Shown one piece after another: positions 8,679-15,398 of a stretch of 23,483 bases of DNA. Within the stretch, counting starts at the first letter, position 1. The number at the start of each line of letters is the position of its first letter. The position numbers were made by a program, and so were the translations under genes. Where the stretch lies: positions 1 through 23,483 of IMG/VR virus record IMGVR_UViG_3300027522_000041. The stretch is one strand, 5' to 3'. Under the pieces are notes generated by a model that searched no databases, had not been told where the DNA came from, and was given only the letters and a program-made list of their open reading frames with translations. Source of the stretch: a virus.

Positions 8679-9065
8679 CTAGTCTATTAATATATACTCT
8701 ACAATAATATCCAAATCTGCTGTGCCGCCTGTTAAAGCTGCAGTACCTATTGCTACTTTAATTGCTGTACCATTAGATGTGCTATCAGCTGTTGCTACAA
8801 CACTTTCTCTTTGAACATATCCAGCTGCGATTAAGTTAGCTTCTGTTAATGCTGATGTAGTAGTTACACCTCCTGCAATAATAGTAATTGTTGCATTATT
8901 TGAAGATGAATCTATTACTCCGTTAGAAATTACAGTTGTTGCTGTAATAATTGCATTTTTAGGAATTAATGACGTGTTTGCTAGTGCTTGTGTAGCTACT
9001 CCAACACCATCAGACGCTAAGTATCTTGCATAAGCTTGTCCGTATTTTACTTCTCTTTGTGCCAT
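8679..9065 (-). CDS. Small decoration-type head protein (128 aa)
   Basis: The product is small, rich in Ala, Thr, Val and Ile, and has the pattern of a beta-barrel capsid decoration protein: SLIPKNAIITATTVISNGV near residue 31, short beta stretches (ATITIIAGG, AIKVAIGTAALTGG) and a closing DLDIIVEYILID strand. Small proteins with this LIPKxAxI...LTxGxxDxxVEY pattern accompany many phage capsids as trimeric decorations or head fibres; membership is inferred from the pattern only. It lies after the 312-aa virion gene and before a strong terminator, as expected for an abundant product. The ATG is preceded by the A-rich leader AAAATAAAATAAA, identical over 18 bases (including the start) to that of the 505-aa fibre. 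Confidence 0.7.
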   Translation of the reverse strand: MAQREVKYGQAYARYLASDGVGVATQALANTSLIPKNAIITATTVISNGVIDSSSNNATITIIAGGVTTTSALTEANLIAAGYVQRESVVATADSTSNGTAIKVAIGTAALTGGTADLDIIVEYILID

Positions 9066-9080
9066 TTTATTTTATTTTAA
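9060..9080 (-). promoter_or_regulatory. A-rich translation-initiation leader (128-aa gene)
   Basis: Upstream of the ATG lies TTAAAATAAAATAAA, with no Shine-Dalgarno motif. The 18 bases AAATAAAATAAAATGGCA recur exactly at the start of the 505-aa fibre (3436-3453), and related A-rich leaders precede the capsid and 312-aa genes. A-rich, SD-less initiation regions are typical of Bacteroidota. Confidence 0.5.
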
Positions 9081-9089
9081 ATATTAATA

Positions 9090-10028
9090 TTAAAGTATAA
9101 CGTTTCCAAATCCAGCACTAGCGCAATATGCGTTCATAGCGTTTTCAAATGCTAAAGCATTGGTACCTGAACCTGATGTATTAACTACCATAATCTCAAT
9201 AAGATTATCTACACCGTTAATAGAAGAAGATGTACTACCGTCTTTAGTAGATACAATATTCCACACATCGTAATTAGTATCTGCAACCGCTGCTAATGCA
9301 GGTTGGTTAGGCATTTTTAATCTATCGTAGTATCCAAACTGAATACCTTGTAGATTTTCTTCTAATTCACGAAGTAAGTTACCATCGCCTACACCTGGAT
9401 CAGGATTTGCTGATACAGAAGCTATATGAGTTTGTGTACCTCCATCATAACTTTCTACAATAAGTTGAATGTTTGCTGGAGCTTCTTCCCAAACGTTTCC
9501 GCTTTGAGCTACATCACCTCTTAATGCTCCTGAAAATATAACTGTTGCACCTGCTGTAGCATCTGCTGTTGCGTTTAACCAATCAGGAATATTATTTAAA
9601 GCTTCAAAAGCTGTTTTTACTGTTGCATCTGCATCTGTGTGAGGTTCTGAAGCTGCAATTGCTGTAGAAAAACTAAAAAATTCTGGAGCTGGTCCACCAA
9701 TTCTTACAAACTTTAATACTAAAGTTCCTGCTGCTGCAGAAGTTGCTGCAATAGTATTAGTTACTGTACAAGCTACTGGAGACTGTTCAGATTGCCCTGA
9801 CCAGTTAACTATGTTACGTCCGTCAATCCATGGAGAGAAACGGTTACCGCTTGCATGCCCTTGAGCGAAGCGAATTCTTGGTGCATTACCTATAGTATCT
9901 CCTAAAACTAGGGCTGTAGGTCCATTTGCACTTTCTTTTTGAATCATTACACCACCTGCTGCTACTGCACCTGTTGCTGCTGTAACTGTTGCTGCGGCTT
10001 CTGCGCCAATTATCAAATGTCTTGCCAT
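9090..10028 (-). CDS. Probable abundant virion structural protein (312 aa)
   Basis: I do not recognise a named family. The product is Ala/Thr/Gly-rich at its N-terminus (IIGAEAAATVTAATGAVAAGG). A middle part reads like a structural beta/alpha domain (RIRFAQGHASGNRFSPWIDG, FEALNNIPDWLNATADA, NIQLIVESYDGGTQTH), followed by a conserved-looking stretch (LLRELEENLQGIQFGYYDRL) and a C-terminal VDNLIEIMVVNTSGSGTNAL. The position between a connector-type protein and a decoration-type protein, upstream of a strong terminator, suggests a highly expressed head or tail component such as a tail-tube or capsid accessory protein (inference). No transmembrane segment. It starts at ATG with an AT-only leader. 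Confidence 0.75.
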   Translation of the reverse strand: MARHLIIGAEAAATVTAATGAVAAGGVMIQKESANGPTALVLGDTIGNAPRIRFAQGHASGNRFSPWIDGRNIVNWSGQSEQSPVACTVTNTIAATSAAAGTLVLKFVRIGGPAPEFFSFSTAIAASEPHTDADATVKTAFEALNNIPDWLNATADATAGATVIFSGALRGDVAQSGNVWEEAPANIQLIVESYDGGTQTHIASVSANPDPGVGDGNLLRELEENLQGIQFGYYDRLKMPNQPALAAVADTNYDVWNIVSTKDGSTSSSINGVDNLIEIMVVNTSGSGTNALAFENAMNAYCASAGFGNVIL

Positions 10029-10047
10029 TTTGATTTAATTTTAATTA

Positions 10048-11787
10048 TTATTCATTTTTACCTAACTCATTTAAATGAGTCTTATAGCGGGGATCTGAAA
10101 TCCCTTCTAAGATACCGCTTACTGTCATTGCAACGATCTCTTCATGAGTATGTTGCGGTAAGTCACAATTTATATTTAAACTGTAACTCACAGTTGCAGG
10201 TTTTCTTAAGTACTTTAATTTTACGCTGTATGGAAGAACAGATACTAAATCTGAAGAACTCATACTTACTTTTTTAATTAGAGTATATACAAATATAGAA
10301 TTATTATCGAACATACCTAAAATTCTATCATCTGACGGCTTATTAAAAGGATCTTTAAGTAATCCTAAAACATCATCATGTTGAACATATGTAATTGCCT
10401 TAGATATACCAGGAAATTCTTCTCCTAGCTGTCCTACAGCTGAATACAAACTAGAATCTACCGACCAGTTATCACCAACTAGCCATCTTTTCAGTCCGGC
10501 CGTTTCTGTTGAATCAACGGACCCATCATTTTGAAGTATAAGTTTAGACGTGATATTAAAGTCAGTTAGACCTGTACTTTCCATAGCTGAGTTAGCATAA
10601 AAATAACTCCACTCTGGCTCGTCGAAATAATACCCTACAGTCTCAGAAATTATTGTGTCTCCCGTATCCAAATCAACTATAGTTCTTATAGAGTCATAGC
10701 TATAATTTAGAGTGTCCTGTATTGTAAGGTACGATGTAAAATCTACTGCATTCTGTGACCCAGTTGTGTTTGCAATAATGGCACCCGTATTTAAATCAAC
10801 AGAATTACCTTCAGTAAGTAGTGTGTCTGCAATTAAGCCTGCAGCCTCTGCAGTGAGTATATTTCCCCAAACATCTAAATCTAACTCTACTGTAAATTTC
10901 TCAGGAACTACCACCCCATCATATTCTTCGTAGTACACTGATACACCCTCAGCAACTGTATTTAAAATACTAGTTATTATATATTGTTGGTATTCTAAAT
11001 TTGGGTCTAGTACAATATTAAGTACTTTTCCATTAACAGTCACTGTCTCAGTAAACTCCGCTGTAGGGGCACCTAAAGATCCGGATATAATAAATTCATT
11101 TGGGGTATTACCATATCCATTGGTATCACTTGCAGTGTTTCCTATATTATCCAGAAATCCGGTATTATCATAATCCACACTCCAGACACTCTTACTGAAT
11201 GTAGCTCCATTTCCAATTTCAAAGATAGAAGAAATATTTCCTGGATCTACATCTGTAACGTCAGTGGCAACACTAGCGCCACCTAAAATATCTACATCAG
11301 CTCTCCACCCAACAAGTACGCCATTACGACCGTACAATTTCAAATCTTCAAGCATAAATGTAAATGTAGCTCTTTCGCTTGTACGTGTAGATAGTTCAAA
11401 TCTAACATCATTCTCACAGCTAGCGTTCTGCAGTACATTGCAGTAACTATTTATATGGTATAAGTAATTAGCAGGAATAGTAAACTTATCTACGTATAGA
11501 AAGTCTACTTTACCAAAAGTTTTCCTGTTACTTAAAATTCTACGTTCTTGGAAGTATACATACTCCTCCGAAGAAGATACGAGACTACGTAAGTCATCAA
11601 TGCGCTTCTGAGATTCCTCAAATCCTTTACGGTAAATATTATTTTTACCATATTTAAGATTAACAAAGCGCATTATAGACTTATTTAATTCCATGTCTAT
11701 TTCCTGCGAAAGTAAACTGTCAGCCTGGAGTGAATTAATCTTATCCACTCCCTGCTGGACAGCAATATGCATATTATTAATATTCAT
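10048..11787 (-). CDS. Probable head-tail connector/ring protein (579 aa)
   Basis: The N-terminus (MNINNMHIAVQQGVDKINSL, ADSLLSQEIDMELNKSIMRF, FEESQKRIDDLRSLV) and the C-terminus (LPYSVKLKYLRKPATVSYSL, CDLPQHTHEEIVAMTVSGIL, DPRYKTHLNELG) resemble a neck or connector-type structural protein that I have seen in Bacteroidota phages, placed after the capsid gene; this is recognition from pattern, not a search. Between them, from about residue 165 to 460, is a long acidic, beta-rich segment (Asp/Thr/Ser/Ile) with no recognised motif, which may be an insertion domain exposed on the virion. It follows the 269-aa gene by 15 bases and precedes the 312-aa gene by 19. Role: ring or adaptor joining portal and tail (inference). 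Starts at ATG; no Shine-Dalgarno. Confidence 0.7.
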   Translation of the reverse strand: MNINNMHIAVQQGVDKINSLQADSLLSQEIDMELNKSIMRFVNLKYGKNNIYRKGFEESQKRIDDLRSLVSSSEEYVYFQERRILSNRKTFGKVDFLYVDKFTIPANYLYHINSYCNVLQNASCENDVRFELSTRTSERATFTFMLEDLKLYGRNGVLVGWRADVDILGGASVATDVTDVDPGNISSIFEIGNGATFSKSVWSVDYDNTGFLDNIGNTASDTNGYGNTPNEFIISGSLGAPTAEFTETVTVNGKVLNIVLDPNLEYQQYIITSILNTVAEGVSVYYEEYDGVVVPEKFTVELDLDVWGNILTAEAAGLIADTLLTEGNSVDLNTGAIIANTTGSQNAVDFTSYLTIQDTLNYSYDSIRTIVDLDTGDTIISETVGYYFDEPEWSYFYANSAMESTGLTDFNITSKLILQNDGSVDSTETAGLKRWLVGDNWSVDSSLYSAVGQLGEEFPGISKAITYVQHDDVLGLLKDPFNKPSDDRILGMFDNNSIFVYTLIKKVSMSSSDLVSVLPYSVKLKYLRKPATVSYSLNINCDLPQHTHEEIVAMTVSGILEGISDPRYKTHLNELGKNE

Positions 11788-11802
11788 AAAATCATACTAA
11801 TA

Positions 11803-12612
11803 TTAAAGTGCCAATTCTTTGAGCTTTGCTCTAAGAACTGTCAACGTTCCTGAATTCTTTTTATCTTTTAAGAAAACAACTGCATCTTCTACTGTATCAC
11901 CTATTATCTCATCAATGAATATAATTTGGTTTCCAATTTTACGGAGCACACTTGCTGTAACTAATTCTTCAATTTCTGCTTTTATTTCTAAATTTTTATC
12001 TTTTGCAATCTTTAAAAATTGCTTAGTATTAGAATCTTTAATTTCATATAGAGCATTTTCAACTTGCTCAGCAGTTAATCTATCTGGATTTGTATTTGAC
12101 ATAAGTCTTAATACTCTTTTCATATTCTTAGGGTCACCTGAGAGTTTAATAAACTCTTTATCAGCATCCTTCTTAAATTGAATCTGCGTATTTTTAACTT
12201 TATCTTCTCTACTTAAGTCTTGAATGTAAAATCTTTTTCCAAAGTCTTTTGACATCTCTTCTTCTGTGAGAGCTACATGAGGATGCTTAATTGCAAACTT
12301 GTATTTAAGATAATCCATAATACTAATTGGAGATCCATCTTCATTTAAACCAATCTCTAATTCTACCCCTGTAAATCCTACAGGTATTGTCATTTCTGCC
12401 CAGAATTCTTTAGAATGTTTTGGCCAATCATTATGTGACGGGCTAACATCTAAAATACCTTCCATTAATTTTTTTTCTTCTAAAGGATCTAGTCCTTTCA
12501 AAGGTTGTCTATTTACATAAACACTACTGAGTCTTGTTACAGCCTCAGCTTGCACTGCTTTAGGTAAGTGATTATTAATCTCCTTACGCCTAATAAATAC
12601 TTTTTTACTCAT
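11803..12612 (-). CDS. Conserved-type post-capsid protein, unknown function (269 aa)
   Basis: I do not recognise a characterised family. The Lys/Glu-rich protein appears mostly soluble alpha/beta. It has a central segment (DWPKHSKEFWAEMTIPVGFT, then GVELEIGLNEDGSPISIMDY and LKYKFAIKHPHVAL) that looks like a folded binding domain, and a helical C-terminal half (AEQVENALYEIKDSNTKQFL, AEIEELVTASVLRKIGNQII). It is the first gene after the capsid gene and its hairpin and lies 15 bases before the connector-type gene, so a minor head or completion role is plausible (inference). It starts at ATG with A-rich upstream sequence (AAAATTAAAAGAACTGAGAA). Confidence 0.7.
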   Translation of the reverse strand: MSKKVFIRRKEINNHLPKAVQAEAVTRLSSVYVNRQPLKGLDPLEEKKLMEGILDVSPSHNDWPKHSKEFWAEMTIPVGFTGVELEIGLNEDGSPISIMDYLKYKFAIKHPHVALTEEEMSKDFGKRFYIQDLSREDKVKNTQIQFKKDADKEFIKLSGDPKNMKRVLRLMSNTNPDRLTAEQVENALYEIKDSNTKQFLKIAKDKNLEIKAEIEELVTASVLRKIGNQIIFIDEIIGDTVEDAVVFLKDKKNSGTLTVLRAKLKELAL

Positions 12613-12675
12613 AACTTCTCAGTTCTTTTAATTTTTATTTGTTAATAGGGGGAAAGAATAGCTCTCCTATATTTA

Positions 12676-12706
12676 AAGTTAAAGATGTGGGGGACTAGCC
12701 CCCACA
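12676..12706 (-). terminator. Hairpin after the capsid gene (terminator or attenuator)
   Basis: A perfect 8-bp stem, TGTGGGGG (12686-12693) and CCCCCACA (12699-12706), encloses the 5-base loop ACTAG. Read on the minus strand it is followed by TCTTTAACTTT, a moderate U-rich tract. It begins about 45 bases after the capsid stop. It may terminate or attenuate transcription, or protect the capsid mRNA from 3' decay. Confidence 0.7.
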
Positions 12707-12749
12707 ACCTAACCAAAAACCAATATATGTAAACCGCAACGAATTGCCT

Positions 12750-14192
12750 TTATGAAGCCACACACGTGATGTCGATAGAAGTATCAAAACGCTTAAGCGC
12801 GATACCAGCTGTCTTCAACATGTGTACAGATGCACCATCCACGTCAGACGCTCTAGAAGAACTAGAATCAAATCCACGAGGAACTACAGAACCTGCTACG
12901 CACCATCTCATCATTTCACGACCTTTCTTAGAGATCATTTGTAGGTTACTTTGACCATCATAGTTAGATTGATCAACGAATACCATACGGTAAGACTCAA
13001 GTGAGTACCCTGTTACTGGGTGTTTTGCACGAGCTTGTGCTACAGCACCGTGATCAAACATAGGTAATTTAACTACGTTGATTACGTGACCATCCATATG
13101 CTCATACGAATTAAAGTATCCAGATAAACCTAAGTTACGTCCAGATCCTGTGATGAAACGATTCTCTCCACCTACTTTCCAAGCACCTGCGGTAGTTGTG
13201 AAATGATTTTTAAGAGCTTCATCAAATTCACGGGCACCACCGGTACCAGTGTATAAAGTAACTTGCTTATTAGCAGTGTCAGTCATTCCGTAGAATAAGT
13301 CACCAATAATATTTTTAAGTTTAGTTTCAGTCATTGTAGAATAAGTATCCTTGTTGATTACTTGTTCTAGTAAACCAGGACCTACGATTACAGGTTGACC
13401 ATTCTCATCTTTCATTTGGGTGTGCCCATTTGAATCATAAGATTTTTGACCATACCAGTAGTACATCTCACACTCTTCTTTGAAGTCAAGCATGTGTAAG
13501 TACTCTTCGTAATCCATCCACAATTTAGTTGTAGAACCACCTTTAGTTGGTAAAGAAAATTCAGCTACAAAATCTTTAGCATTACCAGACATGTGGTAAG
13601 ACTTACGAACTGTAGTTAATTTGTTACGAACTAAACCTGGAGTTTCCCAATTAGAAGCATTCCCACGAGAGAAATCAACTCCTACTGGAGCGTACATTTG
13701 CGCAAACAAAGCTCCGGCAGTAATATCTGCTACAGGCATTGCTGCAGTAGCTGCAGGGTTTACTAATTGTAAAGTATATACCCAGTCAGTACCCTTTGAT
13801 TCAGGTGCTTTCATGATACGAGCTTGTACACCCGATTGAGATACTAATACGTAAGGAAATACAAAGTGCTTATCAGGGAAAGAGACCTCAAAAGTTGATC
13901 CTCCTACTCCAATGTTACTGCCTGTGCTAGTTGCTGCTACTGGACGAGTTCTCAATCGTTGTGTTGCCACACGATACTCATACTCTAATCGGTCAATTGA
14001 CTTAGCGTTACCAACACCTTCAGTTAAGAAAGATAGTGGAAAACGTTTATCATCTTTACCTGATAAATGAGTAATGATTGGAGATAGTTCAGCAGGCTTA
14101 GACAACAACGCGTTTGCAAGACTGTTCGAGTCAGTCATTTGCGAATCGTTATAAAACGTTTTTTGAACGCTTATATTTGTTCCATTTGCCAT
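12750..14192 (-). CDS. Probable major capsid protein (480 aa)
   Basis: The call rests on context: a 480-aa soluble protein directly downstream of an acidic scaffold-type gene, following portal and terminase, and ending at a strong hairpin as often seen for the most expressed virion gene. The size fits HK97-fold capsid proteins. The N-terminal part (residues 1-60: TFYNDSQMTDSNSLANALLS, PIITHLSGKDDKRFPLSFLT) could be the N-arm. Further stretches are LRTRPVAATSTGSN, FVFPYVLVSQSG, DFVAEFSLPTKGGSTTKLWM, MEDYEEYLHML-like acidic helices, and DGHVINVVKLPMFDHG near the C-terminal third. No cleavage site is certain. The start is ATG after a TTTTAAAATAGATAAAAA leader. It could in principle be another head protein, but no better candidate exists in the window. 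Confidence 0.78.
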   Translation of the reverse strand: MANGTNISVQKTFYNDSQMTDSNSLANALLSKPAELSPIITHLSGKDDKRFPLSFLTEGVGNAKSIDRLEYEYRVATQRLRTRPVAATSTGSNIGVGGSTFEVSFPDKHFVFPYVLVSQSGVQARIMKAPESKGTDWVYTLQLVNPAATAAMPVADITAGALFAQMYAPVGVDFSRGNASNWETPGLVRNKLTTVRKSYHMSGNAKDFVAEFSLPTKGGSTTKLWMDYEEYLHMLDFKEECEMYYWYGQKSYDSNGHTQMKDENGQPVIVGPGLLEQVINKDTYSTMTETKLKNIIGDLFYGMTDTANKQVTLYTGTGGAREFDEALKNHFTTTAGAWKVGGENRFITGSGRNLGLSGYFNSYEHMDGHVINVVKLPMFDHGAVAQARAKHPVTGYSLESYRMVFVDQSNYDGQSNLQMISKKGREMMRWCVAGSVVPRGFDSSSSRASDVDGASVHMLKTAGIALKRFDTSIDITCVAS

Positions 14193-14242
14193 TTTTTATC
14201 TATTTTAAAAGTTATATATGCAGTCGTGTTTCCACTAGTTGC

Positions 14243-15313
14243 CTAAGTTAATAAATCGAGACTTAGTTCATCAAAATCAACGTTTGTCTTTCTTCTGGAT
14301 GCTTTATCAGCACTCTTAAGAGATTTGCCAGTTCTAGATATTTTGTCTTTAAGTGATTTTGCACTTACTGTTTTAGCTTTAGTATTTATGATTTTATCCA
14401 AATCAAATCCTCTATACATGAGGTAGTCCATAGCTAACTTAACATCTAATTCGGCATCTTTATGATCCAAATCTCGTTGTGTTTGACCTTCTTTAGTCAC
14501 GGGTTTAGAGATATATTCAAAAAATTTCTTTTTATCTCTAGCTGGTAAAGTTATTCCTGCAAGTTCGGTAGACTCATCAATTGTTTTATTTAAATCACCC
14601 CAAAACTTTTCTTGCTCTTGGTACGCTTCCTGTTGTTGTGCTTTCTGCTTAACAACTAGTTCTTCTCTTGAACTTGCTTGAACTTTAATTAAAGCGTCTT
14701 TTGCTCTTGATGCTTTATCAAACAGTTTACCACTGTCTTCGTAGTCCTCAAGAATTTCATCTATGAATTCCTTATCATGACCTTTAACATTAAAGTATTC
14801 TGCTAATACAGTTTTTTGCATTCCAACATCATCTTTAGAGATGCTCAATTCAGTATAGTCATTAGTAGCTCCAAACGTTTCCATAAATTGTTTAGAATTC
14901 CCACCAGCCATAGTGTATTCTAAATGTTTTTTAATTATAGGAAACTTTTCAAACAAACCTTCAAGTTGATCTTCAGCCATTTTACCTGCTGCGTCCTTTG
15001 TAAGAGCAATTAAGCCTTCACTAGTATCTTCGTAATCTCCTTCAAGGTCGTATCCCAGCTTAGCTAGTATTTCAGAAACAACAGAATCATCCTCAACAGG
15101 TTCTTCTTCTTCTTTGTCTTCTTCTACTAGTTTGTCCTCTTCTGGTACAACGTCGTCTTCTTTTGGGTCTTCTATTTCAAGTTCGTCTTGAATTACCTCT
15201 TCTACTACTTCTTCTTCAACACTATCTTCTATAGCATCTAACGATACACCTTCTCCTGCAATTACGTCATCAAAGGTTATATCGTCTAATTGTATTTTTC
15301 CTGGGTCAGTCAT
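14243..15313 (-). CDS. Putative capsid scaffolding protein, acidic (356 aa)
   Basis: The first 85 residues are extremely acidic (EEEVVEEVIQDELEIEDPKE and EEDKEEEEPVEDDSVVSE). They are followed by helical segments (ILAKLGYDLEGDYED, EDQLEGLFEKFPIIKKHLEY), a likely coiled coil (ASSREELVVKQKAQQQEAYQ to about residue 245) and a basic C-terminus (KSLKDKISRTGKSLKSADKA). This charge pattern, with an acidic N-terminus, helical middle and basic tail next to the capsid gene, is typical of scaffolds, whose basic tail contacts capsid subunits. It lies 50 bases before the capsid gene and after the modular peptidase protein. It has no recognisable protease motif, so maturation cleavage would need another enzyme. 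ATG start at 15313. Confidence 0.7.
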   Translation of the reverse strand: MTDPGKIQLDDITFDDVIAGEGVSLDAIEDSVEEEVVEEVIQDELEIEDPKEDDVVPEEDKLVEEDKEEEEPVEDDSVVSEILAKLGYDLEGDYEDTSEGLIALTKDAAGKMAEDQLEGLFEKFPIIKKHLEYTMAGGNSKQFMETFGATNDYTELSISKDDVGMQKTVLAEYFNVKGHDKEFIDEILEDYEDSGKLFDKASRAKDALIKVQASSREELVVKQKAQQQEAYQEQEKFWGDLNKTIDESTELAGITLPARDKKKFFEYISKPVTKEGQTQRDLDHKDAELDVKLAMDYLMYRGFDLDKIINTKAKTVSAKSLKDKISRTGKSLKSADKASRRKTNVDFDELSLDLLT

Positions 15314-15398
15314 GATATTTGGTTTTTACAAATTTACTAATATAATAGTTAGTTTTACACTTAACTTATATTTTAGAAGCGTGTTTATTATATAACAC

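Noticed and set aside
694-13839. Plus-strand open frames (for example 1754-2374, 3839-4237, 9939-10277, 11819-12181)
   Set aside because: All lie opposite well-supported minus-strand genes, have low-complexity products (Cys/Thr or Ser/Pro runs) and no recognisable domain; they are antisense shadows.
15329-15336. TAAATTTG on the minus strand upstream of the scaffold gene, matching the Bacteroidota -7 element TAnnTTTG
   Set aside because: No TTG element at the expected spacing was found, and short AT-rich matches are expected by chance.
15362-15398. Weak hairpin GTGTT…AACAC after the modular protein gene
   Set aside because: Five base pairs in AT-rich DNA with an 8-base loop; too weak to call.
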